Shown: positions 47,381 to 56,893 of the stretch, piece by piece
How positions within the stretch are numbered: the stretch's first letter is position 1
Layout of the letters: the number at the start of each line of letters is the position of its first letter
Assembly (NCBI GenBank): GCA_963831235.1
Contig: CAWHPS010000075.1
Span: 1-64,000, forward strand
Source: CAWHPS01 sp963831235
GTDB lineage: Bacteria; Fibrobacterota; OXYB2-FULL-49-7; JAEUSG01
Reading direction: 5' to 3'
Length of the DNA stretch: 64,000 nt
Translations under genes and position numbers: made by a program
Notes under the pieces: model-generated
What the model was told of the DNA's origin: nothing
Database searches by the model: none
Seen by the model: the letters and a program-made list of their open reading frames with translations, nothing else

Positions 47381-48072
47381 ATGAGAATTCCAAGAATCAA
47401 GTATCTTGCAGCCATCTGCCATGTTTATAACCAAGGAGTAAATCGCGCCGACATATTCCTTGAGCCGGAGGATGGACAGGCTTGGCTTTCGCTCCTTCGT
47501 GAGACAATACATATACATGGAACAAATATATTCTGTTTTGTGACTATGAAGCACCATTTCCACTGCATTTTACAAACCCTACAACCCAATATTTCCGATG
47601 TCATGTGGCATATTGGATTCTTTTTTACACGCTACATCAATAAAAAATATAAACGAGTTGGCCCCCTATGTCGGAATAGATTCCAAAGCCAGACAATACA
47701 GTTACTTACTATTTTAAAAACGCTATAAGCTACATCCATAATAATCCTATGGAAACAGGATTTGTTGATCGAGTTCATCAGGAGCATCCGGAGATATTAA
47801 CCAGTTTTCATACCCTTGCTGGATTATCCAGTCAATACTCCTGGTTGGCAAAAAGCAAGATTTGCGAGTTATTGAATGTTTCAAATCCAGAAAATTTATC
47901 GGAATTTATTTGGCATCCGATTTTCAGAGTTGAATTTTCTGAGCTGACAAAGATTGAACGAATTGCTACAAAGCTGGCTAGCCGTGCGGGGGAACTCTTC
48001 AGTGGTCAAACAATGGCCAAATCATCGCATCAGTATGACCTTCTGTTTAAATTCCACATCACCATTTTTTAG
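47381..48072 (+). pseudogene. REP-associated tyrosine transposase (RAYT), frameshifted
   Basis: The first part (to about 47728) has the Y1 transposase features HVYNQGVNRADIF and the HUH-type MKHHFHCIL, then CRNRFQSQ. The downstream part continues in another frame as YFKNAISYIHNNPMETGFVDRVHQ, the conserved Y1 catalytic region with the Tyr in SYIHNNP. The frame changes near 47690-47700. The C-terminus runs into the convergent rhamnosidase gene (48022 onward). RAYTs are domesticated single-copy IS200-like enzymes that move REP sequences. This copy is probably inactive unless the shift is a sequencing error. Confidence 0.78.
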
Positions 48073-51000
48073 AATGATGATATAAACTCCAGACGCCTGG
48101 CCCAAAGCGTTCCATGAAACATGGGTTGATCCAATGCGTTGCAAAGAACCATTCACAGCTGAGGTTAGATTTGCCACAACTTTGCCGTTTATGTCCAGTA
48201 CATTGAGTTCTGATCCGCTCTTCCAGCCGTGAAAGTTGATGTTAATAATCGGATTAAACGGGTTTGGCATCAGTTCCATTTCATGGGAGGTATCAATATC
48301 CAATAAATTCTCATTTATTGTGCCACCGTTATTGTATACCTCAAATTCTGCAAATGCCATACGATAACGATTTGCATCATTTGGATTGGGCCGAAGGTTT
48401 GTGCCTTCCACTTTTACATATCTTGCATTGCAAGCGCTAAAAGAAAATGTTTGCGTGACATTTCCTGGTAGTGCATATCCTGTTTTTGTCACTACCGGTG
48501 TCCAGTTGTCCAAATCATTTGATATACTTATTGTAAAGTCTATGGGAAAATTCTGACCTGCATCAATTCCATCATCCCTGGGATACAAATTAACTTTGTT
48601 TATTATGTAAGCTGTGCCCAGATCAACAATAAACCATTCAGTATGATTCGTTGGCAATTCATTATTACTGGTCCACCCGCATGAAACACCTGCAATAGTT
48701 GACCTCTGTCCATCTACAATTTTTGACATCCCCCAACCAGAGACTTCATAGGTGCTTGAGGCTATAACTAATTTCCCTTTCGCAAGATTAATGTTATTGG
48801 TTATGATCCCTGTATCCGAATCCCTGATAACTGCCGAAAATTCCCATGACCCGGGCTCCACATTAAATTTGTAATAATTCGGATCTTCGCCTTTCCAGGT
48901 TACGCCGACGATGCCGCCAATATAATTCCCGTTCCATATTTCAACGCCGTTTACGGTTATTCTATTAGGTACTTCATCTTTAGGAATCCCCACAACCGCC
49001 ATGGTGGATACCGGAGAAACAAGCTGCAAATTGAATAGGGAGTCTTTTTTTATCATGACTGTAATATCACCTTTTACAGATGGAACAATGGCATTTGCTT
49101 CTTTGAGAAATCCGAGATGGGGGAGAACATGATAGGTTCCATAACCAGGTGTTTCCGGCCCGATTCCCGCTACTACAGCGGAAAGAACCTTAAGAGAACC
49201 ACCGGCATAGGTATGGTTGGTGCTTTCGTACCCTGGATTCGGATTCCAGTTTTCCCCAAGAGTCGCTGAATTTCCATTTACCGAGACGGCCCATCGGGTC
49301 TTGAGTCTGGTTAGTGCGTCACTTGCATATCCCATGAGACATAATGCTTCTTCAGGATACCGTTCCATTTGCGGACTACAATATTGATTGTTTATCAGCA
49401 CATTTCTTAATACAGGATATTTACCACTATCCGATAGTCCAAGACAAACGGCCCAGGCATTGGCCCTGTCATCGCCAATCCCAAAACCACCCTCATTCCA
49501 AAAAACAGAAGCGAAATTTGTTTCGATTCTTGATTTTTGATTGTTCCATTCCGTGGTATCATCAGAATGGCCGGCAATAACCGCCATGTCGGCCATGTGC
49601 TTGATTACTGAATAATATTGAGTGTTCATAAGACATCTTCTGTCAATGTTGTTTCCCCAATCCATCCAGTCCCCGCAACACATTCCATAACCAATCAAAT
49701 CATTTACACATCCATCAGCATTAAAGGTCCAATTGGAGAGACATTTCTTGATTGGTACGTATAAGTCCCGAATTATTGAAGTGTCGCCGGTTTGCATATA
49801 ATAATTCCAAAGGCCGAATTCACCGGACCATGCCAGGTTTTGTGAAACAGCGGCCCCGATACCCGGATCTTCGGCGCTGGGTGCGCAATTGGGAAAATAA
49901 CCGTCGCCATGCTGCCAGTTCATATAATTTGATACGCAGAGACGAATTAATGTCCTGTAACCTCTATATTCGTCAGGGCCATCCGGAGAGAAGCAATAAG
50001 GAATATACTCGTATCCGGAAGATTGATCCTCCAGCCAGCCTCCACGCTCCCTGTCCGGACATCCCATAATTTGATCCCGCATATTGACAAAAGCGGTTTG
50101 ACGCGCCTTTATCCAGTATTTATTATAAAAGCTGTCGTTGCAGGAGAACGAGCCACGGAAATCGACATCATAACTTGTTTCCCTGTATTTCAGATCCTTT
50201 ACTATGATACCTGCCGGAATATTATATGTGACCTCGCTATATCCACCCGGAGTCATATAAGCGATGCCTTCGAACACCTGATCGTCATTCGACGCCTTTG
50301 TGATGTAAACATGCTTGGGTGTGCCTCCGTTAGCCACTTTCTGGCATAAAATGGTAATGGTTTTACCACCTATAGCATCCTTGACGTTTAGATAAGGCAC
50401 GAATTGTATGTTGCTATGCAGCTTGACAATAAGATCAGCTCCGCTACTGGTGTAGGGAAAGGACGGCGAATTGGTATAAGCGCTCAGATCATTCCATCGC
50501 CAGGACGGAAGGGGGTTTTGAGTCAGAGCTCCCCAGGGAGCAATTGGTGGAACACCCTTCTCAATGGGCGTGCCCCAACCCGAATCATCAAAACCATTGG
50601 CCTGCCAACTAGGAATATCAGTTCTTGCATCAAACTGGACATCGTTCTCAGCCATCAGCCAGAGGATACCGGTATTTCCTGAAGAAAGACCCCTGTATGC
50701 TGGATGCGTTTTTATCTTCCAGGTATTATCGCTTTTAATAAGTGTTCCTCCGCAGTCAGCCTCGAAAACAAGACCACCTTTTCCTGAAGAGGCTACATCC
50801 ATCCGATCTCTGCCCCAGTACCATACCATGACGGCAATGGTATTTGTTCCGGAAACTAAAAAAGGACTTATATCCACTGAATCATAATAGCCCTCGCCAT
50901 GCCTCGGGCCTCTCTTTAGACCGGCTTCTCTCCTGACAGGCATTCCATTCACCCATAGCCAGTATCTGGAATCAACGCCTATCAGGGCTATTGCGGTAGT

Positions 51001-51189
51001 GGGAATGTTTGGTAGCGATATGGTTTTCCTAAAGCATACAAAAGCATCTGTGGGGCCATCGGCAGCCTGCCATATCCACTGGGCACTCCAGGTGTAATCA
51101 TCCGCCAAAACAATACTTGGTATTGAAGAAAGCACTATGCATGCAAAAAGAACAAATTTTATTAATTCATTCCAAATAACTTGATACAT
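48022..51189 (-). CDS. secreted GH78-like alpha-L-rhamnosidase with F5/8 type C domain and sorting domain
   Basis: The ATG at 51189 is preceded by TAGGAG and yields a signal peptide; an upstream ATG at 51258 has none. The 1055-residue protein has an N-terminal beta-sandwich (WSAQWIWQA; VDSRYWLWVNGMPV). A GH78-type alpha/alpha barrel follows, with the active-site segment GCPDRERGGWLEDQ and WQHGDGYFPNCAP. Then come a discoidin/CBM32-like domain (about 860-990) and a type IX-like sorting domain (LMPNPFNPIININF; VSWNALGQASGVYIIIL; KVILMR). It should remove rhamnose from plant or bacterial polysaccharides at the cell surface. No other polysaccharide-utilisation gene is adjacent. Confidence 0.88.
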   Translation of the reverse strand: MYQVIWNELIKFVLFACIVLSSIPSIVLADDYTWSAQWIWQAADGPTDAFVCFRKTISLPNIPTTAIALIGVDSRYWLWVNGMPVRREAGLKRGPRHGEGYYDSVDISPFLVSGTNTIAVMVWYWGRDRMDVASSGKGGLVFEADCGGTLIKSDNTWKIKTHPAYRGLSSGNTGILWLMAENDVQFDARTDIPSWQANGFDDSGWGTPIEKGVPPIAPWGALTQNPLPSWRWNDLSAYTNSPSFPYTSSGADLIVKLHSNIQFVPYLNVKDAIGGKTITILCQKVANGGTPKHVYITKASNDDQVFEGIAYMTPGGYSEVTYNIPAGIIVKDLKYRETSYDVDFRGSFSCNDSFYNKYWIKARQTAFVNMRDQIMGCPDRERGGWLEDQSSGYEYIPYCFSPDGPDEYRGYRTLIRLCVSNYMNWQHGDGYFPNCAPSAEDPGIGAAVSQNLAWSGEFGLWNYYMQTGDTSIIRDLYVPIKKCLSNWTFNADGCVNDLIGYGMCCGDWMDWGNNIDRRCLMNTQYYSVIKHMADMAVIAGHSDDTTEWNNQKSRIETNFASVFWNEGGFGIGDDRANAWAVCLGLSDSGKYPVLRNVLINNQYCSPQMERYPEEALCLMGYASDALTRLKTRWAVSVNGNSATLGENWNPNPGYESTNHTYAGGSLKVLSAVVAGIGPETPGYGTYHVLPHLGFLKEANAIVPSVKGDITVMIKKDSLFNLQLVSPVSTMAVVGIPKDEVPNRITVNGVEIWNGNYIGGIVGVTWKGEDPNYYKFNVEPGSWEFSAVIRDSDTGIITNNINLAKGKLVIASSTYEVSGWGMSKIVDGQRSTIAGVSCGWTSNNELPTNHTEWFIVDLGTAYIINKVNLYPRDDGIDAGQNFPIDFTISISNDLDNWTPVVTKTGYALPGNVTQTFSFSACNARYVKVEGTNLRPNPNDANRYRMAFAEFEVYNNGGTINENLLDIDTSHEMELMPNPFNPIININFHGWKSGSELNVLDINGKVVANLTSAVNGSLQRIGSTHVSWNALGQASGVYIIILKNGDVEFKQKVILMR

Positions 51190-51445
51190 AAACACTCCTA
51201 AAGAAAAGTATGTAGTGGTCTGTTTGTGCGTAGGACAGTATGACGGATACGTGAACAAGAAAAAAAATTAATTTCGGTTTCGATAAATGATCGTTAATAA
51301 TATGCATAGTAGAAATATGATTTTTATCCTGGAGAGAAGTCCAGTTTGTGCTCTGCATTTTCATCTGAGCTGGAAACATCAAGCCAAGCATTTACCAGCT
51401 ACATGTTTACCTGGAGGATACCCGTAAAAGCTTTTAAATGTCTTT
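51190..51445. other. intergenic region upstream of the rhamnosidase
   Basis: AT-rich sequence with no recognisable gene. It must contain the minus-strand promoter of the rhamnosidase; I could not single out a convincing -35/-10 pair. Confidence 0.35.
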
Positions 51446-51606
51446 GAGCCTGTTTGAAAAGCCTTCCTGGCTTCGACCGGCTGCGAAAAGGACTGGCGGC
51501 GTTGTGCTCATTCACCGTATCACAGAAGGATACGTCTCATTCGCGCGCCTTGCCATTCCTTTTCTCGCTCGGTCTCTGGTCGACGGAATACTTTTCAAAC
51601 AGGCTC
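51446..51606. repeat. 161-bp imperfect hairpin element (MITE-like)
   Basis: The ends form a perfect 16-bp inverted repeat, GAGCCTGTTTGAAAAG (51446-51461) and CTTTTCAAACAGGCTC (51591-51606). Inside, arms such as GACCGGCTGCGAAAAGGACTGG and the complement of CCATTCCTTTTCTCGCTCGGTC pair imperfectly. The centre is a small CGTATC/GATACG hairpin. A small open frame across it is a by-product. The structure fits a miniature inverted-repeat element or a strong transcribed hairpin. Confidence 0.6.
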
Positions 51607-51886
51607 TTCGAGAAATGGAATTCATCGCTGAACCCGAGCGCTTGCGCGATCTGAAACCCTTTTGTGCACTACTGTCAAGCTATTCAATCTTTTAAATGCG
51701 CATTGAAAAAACGATCCATTTGTAATTCTTCGGGATGATCGAGTTTCATTAAAATGCAAGACAATTTACATGTGGTTTACTATTAAACGCAAGGACATGG
51801 AAAATCCTTGATTTATTTATAGGAATATTACTATTGTTTATTAATAATTTTGCATACATTAGTAACATTAGATAAGGTCGATCAAT
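51607..51886. other. intergenic region upstream of the AAA ATPase
   Basis: About 280 bases, strongly AT-rich toward the right, with no gene. The last 60 bases presumably hold the ATPase promoter. There is no strong Shine-Dalgarno site before the ATG, only a weak AAGG. Confidence 0.35.
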
Positions 51887-53068
51887 ATGGATCCATTAAA
51901 TAACCCATTCTCCCCTGGTGCGGGTTCGCCGCCACCGGAACTGGCGGGACGCCAGCCGCTATTGGAGAAAGCGCGGATAGCGCTTGGACGTCTGAGGAAC
52001 GGAAAATCAGAGAAAAGCTTTTTGCTGGTGGGCCTCAGGGGGGTTGGGAAAACGGTGTTGCTTAATGAAATGCATAAGCTTGCTGAAAGCATCGGATACA
52101 AGTCCATACTTTTAGAAGCGCACGAGAATAAATCTTTAGCCAGCTTGCTCTTGCCTTCACTCAGGCATATACTTTATTCCTTGGATCGTATGGAAAATAT
52201 AAGCCAAAAAACCAAGCGAGGGCTACGCATATTACGCAGCTTTTTTAACGGACTCAGGCTTAAACTTCAAGATGTCGAATTAAGCCTGGATGTTGAACCG
52301 GAAGTCGGCACGGCAGACAGCGGCGATCTGGAGTCGGATTTGCCGGCTTTGTTCGAGGCCATAGGCGAGGCGGCTGCAGAGCGCAAGATAGTTGTTTCGA
52401 TCATAATTGATGAATTACAGTATTTGAATGAAAAGGAATTCAGTTCGCTTATAATGGCCATTCATAGGGTTTCGCAAAGACAATTGCCTCTGATGCTAAT
52501 TGGTGCCGGTCTCCCGCAGCTGGTGGGTTTGGCCGGGAGATCAAAATCGTATGCGGAGCGCCTTTTTGACTTTCCGCAGGTGGGACAGTTAAGTCTTGAT
52601 GATGCGGCCCTGGCTTTGCAGGAACCTGTGAAAGAACAAGGCGTCCTCTTTTCAAAAGAGGCGCTAAAGGAAATAATAAAGGAAACACAATGCTACCCAT
52701 ACTTTTTGCAGGAATGGGGATACCAATCATGGAATCTTGCGGCTTCATCTCCAATAAATCTATCCGTAATTCATAAAGCCACATTGTCGTCCATTCAGCG
52801 TCTTGACGAAAGTTTTTTCAGGGTAAGGTTTGATCGGCTTACACCCCGTGAAAAACAATACCTTCGGGCCTTGGCTGAATTAAAACCTGAATCGCACCGT
52901 TCAGGGGATGTTGCCGATAAACTTGGAGTAAATGTTCAAAACGTAGCGCCAGTCCGGAATAGCCTGATTAAAAAAGGAATGCTCTACAGCCCGGCGCATG
53001 GGGATACCGAGTTTACAGTCCCGCTTTTTGATGAGTTCATGAAACGTGTTATGCCTGCTATTAAATAA
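51887..53068 (+). CDS. AAA ATPase with C-terminal winged helix (Orc1/Cdc6-like fold)
   Basis: The 393-residue protein has Walker A VGLRGVGKTVLL near residue 48, a Walker B-type IIIDELQYLNEKE near 170, sensor 1 region LIGAGLPQL and a C-terminal winged helix (about 325-390; RSGDVADKLGVNVQNVAPVRNSLIKKGMLYS). This matches the AAA_16/ATPase_2 proteins common in accessory regions of bacterial genomes; many have no known role. It stands between a hairpin element and a comF remnant, which suggests a mobile or recently acquired gene. Confidence 0.8.
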   Translation: MDPLNNPFSPGAGSPPPELAGRQPLLEKARIALGRLRNGKSEKSFLLVGLRGVGKTVLLNEMHKLAESIGYKSILLEAHENKSLASLLLPSLRHILYSLDRMENISQKTKRGLRILRSFFNGLRLKLQDVELSLDVEPEVGTADSGDLESDLPALFEAIGEAAAERKIVVSIIIDELQYLNEKEFSSLIMAIHRVSQRQLPLMLIGAGLPQLVGLAGRSKSYAERLFDFPQVGQLSLDDAALALQEPVKEQGVLFSKEALKEIIKETQCYPYFLQEWGYQSWNLAASSPINLSVIHKATLSSIQRLDESFFRVRFDRLTPREKQYLRALAELKPESHRSGDVADKLGVNVQNVAPVRNSLIKKGMLYSPAHGDTEFTVPLFDEFMKRVMPAIK

Positions 53069-53187
53069 AGGGAAAGCAAGGTTTGCACAACCTCGCTGCC
53101 GACAGCACACTGACCTCCTCTGCCCCCACGTCCTTCAGTAGTTTTGTGCACTCATTGACAGTTGCCACTGTCCTGAAGATGTCCTGC
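53061..53187 (-). pseudogene. comF C-terminal remnant
   Basis: Read on the minus strand, this stretch gives DIFRTVATVNECTKLLKDVG followed by AEEVSVLSAARL and a stop at 53061. It closely follows the last segment of ComF-family phosphoribosyltransferases (TTGATxNECxxxLKxAGAxxVxVLTLAR). An in-frame TAG comes just before, and no upstream part of the gene is found, so only the tail survives. It overlaps the end of the ATPase gene on the other strand. Confidence 0.55.
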
Positions 53188-53195
53188 TAAATGGC

Positions 53196-54092
53196 TTAAA
53201 GTTTGGTTATGAATGGGGAAAAACCGGCCTTGCCTAACAATGATATATAATCTTCCGGATGCATTTGTTCCGGTCGCTTTCCAGAAAACGCGATAAGGAT
53301 CGCCTCCATGATGTTTGTACCGTATGAACGCCCTTGGATGTGCGGGGTTGTGGTCACAAGTATGGAAACTCCCCGTTTGCGCAGTTCCTGAATATCAGAA
53401 GAGGTTACGGTATTTGTCAGGATAATTTTATCTTTGAGATATTTTGGCATATATCGTTTGATATAATTAAAATCACCTGCGATGATATCCGCCCATTGGT
53501 AATGATTTTCATAGCGTTCAGTGATCGAATCCTGGCTTGTTCCGGTGGGGTACATCCATTTAAATGGAAGTTGGGTGAGAACAGGGAGGGTAAGCCGTGC
53601 TATTAATTTTAATTTTTTGTAAGACCGGACAGGGATAGGAAGCCCGAGTCCAAACATAATATCACCAAACATCACTTCGGCGCCCGCCTCAACCAATGCC
53701 TCGGTCATGCCAAATCGATCGACAGAAGAAACCATCAGGACGCGCTTGCCTGAAAGGGGTATCTGTCCTGAATTCAATTGCTCCACCACATTCCGCTCAA
53801 GCGTATTTTTTAATCCCGAACCATCCACAAGCGGCGTTTTAACAGCAGCCTTGGCAATACGTTTTGCATCACGAAAAGCATACCTTTTCCTTCCGGCGAA
53901 CAAATACAGATCAATTCCTCCCATCCCGAACGCATCCGCAATCCCGTCATACTGGCGTATCAGGCTTATCGCGGCATCAATGCAACCATTGGTTCCGATT
54001 CGTTGCAAAGAGAATTCCTGTCCGAATACGGTGATTTTTGACGCATGGTCCCTTTGCGACGAACCAAGGCTTATGCTGATGATGCGCTTCAT
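53196..54092 (-). CDS. quinate 5-dehydrogenase-like protein, function unproven
   Basis: The 298-residue protein begins MKRIISISLGSSQRDHASK and carries IADAFGMGGIDLYLFAGRKRYAFRDAKRIA and KTPLVDGSGLKNTLER. This is wording I associate with a family that databases label quinate 5-dehydrogenase; I know of no strong biochemical proof. A Rossmann-like motif (GKRVLMVSSVDRFGMTEAL) occupies residues 113-131. The start overlaps the stop of the aminotransferase-reductase fusion (TAATG), so the two are translationally coupled. A role in the same pathway, perhaps as a second dehydrogenase, is inferred. Confidence 0.6.
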   Translation of the reverse strand: MKRIISISLGSSQRDHASKITVFGQEFSLQRIGTNGCIDAAISLIRQYDGIADAFGMGGIDLYLFAGRKRYAFRDAKRIAKAAVKTPLVDGSGLKNTLERNVVEQLNSGQIPLSGKRVLMVSSVDRFGMTEALVEAGAEVMFGDIMFGLGLPIPVRSYKKLKLIARLTLPVLTQLPFKWMYPTGTSQDSITERYENHYQWADIIAGDFNYIKRYMPKYLKDKIILTNTVTSSDIQELRKRGVSILVTTTPHIQGRSYGTNIMEAILIAFSGKRPEQMHPEDYISLLGKAGFSPFITKL

Positions 54093-56893
54093 TAAAAACT
54101 TTTCTCCATCTTTAATCTGCCAAGGCTGAAACCATGTTTGCGGGCCACTTCCATTATTTTATGAACCCTGCCTTTTGTAATCGGCCCATAGCTATAATGC
54201 CCCGTGATGTTATCCAGGCCCATTAAGGTTGTCTCGCTCATACAGGCGTATAGTTCGCCTTTTTCAAGAGGGATGCCGCGAACAGAAAAATCAGGGTTCA
54301 TTGGAAGCTTCACAATCCCCCCTTGCAACACCGTAACATCGCTTCGTTCTTGAATAACGGATGGATGGACATCAGGAGGAACAGCAATATCACAAATTAC
54401 AACAGGGCTCTTTTTTAACATGGCAGGGAAAATGACGGGTTCCGCGGAGTTGCTTGCACCGAGGATTAGGTCTGCATGGGATAGGAGAGAGAGGTCGCTT
54501 GAACAACGCACAGGGCATTTGTCCTTAAGCTCACATAGTAGCTCGGTGTAGAACTGCTCTTCGGATGGCACTGCGGTGGCACCATTTTTAAGCAGGCAGG
54601 TAACGGTTTGGGATTCGCTGATGGCGTGGGCTATGCCGCTCAATTCCCGTCCATGGGATAGTTTGCATTGCGCAATCTGTTCGTATGCCATTGCTGTAAT
54701 TTGAGATGCGGTCTTTCGCAAAAGTTTTTCCCTGCCTAAACGGCCGAAAAGAAGTATCTCTGACACATATTCGGCCATTATTTCACTGTAAGTACTGGCA
54801 ATATTTCCCGCCGCACCAACAGCCGCGAACACGGAGCCGGAGAGAGCAAGCCCGCAGGAAGCGGCAGCTTTAAGCATTGCGTCAACACCCATGGCCACAG
54901 TCAATGAATTTCCGGAAGTGAGCGCAGCCTTGTCGGTCGCCATAAGCTGGCAATTATTGGTTACAATAGAGGTAAAACCGCCAAAACCTATTGCCCTGCA
55001 GCCTTCCTCAATGGCCCGGTCCACTGCTTCTTGGATTTGCCCGGTGACGATGCCGGTTTCACGTTTTCTCATATATTGTTCAATGACCTTTGATGTTAGA
55101 AACAGTCCCAGGAATTGGAACCGTACCTTGCTTCCGGTAATTGAGGTAATCACCTTATCCTCGGATAAGGTGGGCCCGATAACCGGATGAAACAAATCAA
55201 TAATCCGTTGCAATTGTTCTTCAGTGAATTCAGTAAATGCATCATCAACATCGCACATATGTCGGGCTTCTATCAAGTGTCCAATGAATGCCACTTTTAA
55301 TGACGTTTCTCGCTTGTCCATTGCGATTTTGTCAGGCTTATGGAAATCCTTTATCGGTGTCTTTGAATCCGGAATTTCAGCATGCACCGCGAATTTAAGG
55401 ATCTCATAGATGTTCTGCTTGGTGATAATTTCGCATAGCCGGCGGAGAGCAACAAAGAGGTGTGCAATTTCCTTTGTTGAAATATATGCTGACGGCTCCA
55501 ATCTTATGGTTGAATTACTGCTAAGGGCTGGGGCAACCCGAATCCTGTGTTCATGCAGCAGATAACCTGCTATCACATATCCAAGTATTTTCTGTTCGGA
55601 AAGCATTTGAAGAAAGGTGGATCCTGAATTGCTGAAATCCTGGAACTCAACCCCTATCATCAGGCCGGCGCCGCGGATATCCTTGACCACACCAGGATAA
55701 TCATCCCGTAATCGGCATAATCCATCAAGCAACAATGCACCTTTTTCCCTGCATAACCCGGGAATGTTGTCGGTTTCCAGAAGCTCCAGTGAGCGGCACG
55801 CGATGTTTGCGCTATGATCATCTTCCGCAAAGGTCGAACTGTGAATGAATCCGAATTCTTCCTCGTAGAAGTCTTCACGTACCAAGAGTGCGGAAATTTT
55901 GGCAATCCCTCCGCCAAGGCTTTTCGAAAGCAGGTAATAATCCGCTGTAACCCCCATCTGTTCGGAATAGGTAAAGGTTCCAGTCCTTCCCATACCGCTC
56001 TGGATTTCATCGAATACAAGTGGGATTTTGTGTGCATCAGCGCATTCTCTAATCCATTTCATGCTCTTAGGTGAAAGCATAATGATTCCGCCTTCCCCCT
56101 GTATTGGTTCAGCAAATATTGCGCTGACAGCGGATATTTGCCGGTTTGTTACAGAAAGTTTACCGTCTTGATCTATAGATGGCCATTGATAAGTCATTAC
56201 ATGTGAGTCCAATAGCGATTGCAATGTTTCCGGATTATCCGCATCTGCAAAGAGAGCTGATATGCCAGTCTTTGAAAATGGTTCCCTGAATATTTTATTG
56301 TATGTCAATTGCAAGGCGCCTGTTGTTTTGCCGTGGAATGCCCGGTTAAAGGCGATGAAAACCGGTTTTGCGGAAAGAACATTTTCGTTATGCTGTCTGA
56401 CAGAATCTAAGGCACTGACCGAGACCGAGGGAGCTATCGTGCTATAACGCTTTTCCAGCAATCTTGCGATACTGCAAACCTTTGTCCTGCGGGCAAGCTC
56501 TGAATGTTTTATTGCCGCTTCAACAGCTTCGGTGCCGCTATTGGCAAAAGTGACAATGTATTTCTTACCGCCAGACTGCGGAACCAGAGCATTCAGTTTT
56601 TCAGCAAGTAAAGCGGCTCCGACACGGACGCTTCCCTGAGCATTGAATGGTACGCAATTCTCGTAATTTTCAATTGCCGTCCGGGTTAACACCGCATGGT
56701 TGTGCCCGAATATCCCCGCCCCATACCCCCCAAGATAGTCAACAACCTTGACCTCGGAACCATCATCAGCTTCATAGAATAGATAATCCCCCGATGCTTT
56801 CTTATAAACGATATCCAGACGAACTCTCGCTAGAAGCGCCCCAAGCTTGGGCCTGCAATATTCCTGATAAATAGCGCTCTTGTTTTTAATCAT
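54092..56893 (-). CDS. fusion of class III aminotransferase and fatty acyl-ACP reductase-like domain
   Basis: The 933-residue protein has two parts. Residues 1-490 are a class III PLP aminotransferase: GTEAVEAAIK at 120-129, DEIQSG with D295, and SKSLGGG with the PLP Lys K324. Residues 530-933 resemble cyanobacterial acyl-ACP reductase: VAFIGHL at 534-540, GFGGFTSIV at 636-644, SGNSLTVAM at 660-668, the NAD(P) motif AVGAAGNIAS at 691-700, VLQGGIV, and YACMSE with C884. C884 sits where the cyanobacterial enzyme has its acyl-carrying Cys (Cys294 in S. elongatus by my alignment from memory). The inferred chemistry is acyl thioester to aldehyde, then aldehyde to amine. It overlaps the genes on both sides, so it is the centre of a coupled three-gene operon. 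Confidence 0.75.
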   Translation of the reverse strand: MIKNKSAIYQEYCRPKLGALLARVRLDIVYKKASGDYLFYEADDGSEVKVVDYLGGYGAGIFGHNHAVLTRTAIENYENCVPFNAQGSVRVGAALLAEKLNALVPQSGGKKYIVTFANSGTEAVEAAIKHSELARRTKVCSIARLLEKRYSTIAPSVSVSALDSVRQHNENVLSAKPVFIAFNRAFHGKTTGALQLTYNKIFREPFSKTGISALFADADNPETLQSLLDSHVMTYQWPSIDQDGKLSVTNRQISAVSAIFAEPIQGEGGIIMLSPKSMKWIRECADAHKIPLVFDEIQSGMGRTGTFTYSEQMGVTADYYLLSKSLGGGIAKISALLVREDFYEEEFGFIHSSTFAEDDHSANIACRSLELLETDNIPGLCREKGALLLDGLCRLRDDYPGVVKDIRGAGLMIGVEFQDFSNSGSTFLQMLSEQKILGYVIAGYLLHEHRIRVAPALSSNSTIRLEPSAYISTKEIAHLFVALRRLCEIITKQNIYEILKFAVHAEIPDSKTPIKDFHKPDKIAMDKRETSLKVAFIGHLIEARHMCDVDDAFTEFTEEQLQRIIDLFHPVIGPTLSEDKVITSITGSKVRFQFLGLFLTSKVIEQYMRKRETGIVTGQIQEAVDRAIEEGCRAIGFGGFTSIVTNNCQLMATDKAALTSGNSLTVAMGVDAMLKAAASCGLALSGSVFAAVGAAGNIASTYSEIMAEYVSEILLFGRLGREKLLRKTASQITAMAYEQIAQCKLSHGRELSGIAHAISESQTVTCLLKNGATAVPSEEQFYTELLCELKDKCPVRCSSDLSLLSHADLILGASNSAEPVIFPAMLKKSPVVICDIAVPPDVHPSVIQERSDVTVLQGGIVKLPMNPDFSVRGIPLEKGELYACMSETTLMGLDNITGHYSYGPITKGRVHKIMEVARKHGFSLGRLKMEKSF

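Noticed and set aside
51438..51695. An 85-residue plus-strand frame
   Set aside because: It lies across the 161-bp hairpin element, has no ribosome site and no family resemblance; the frame comes from the repeat.
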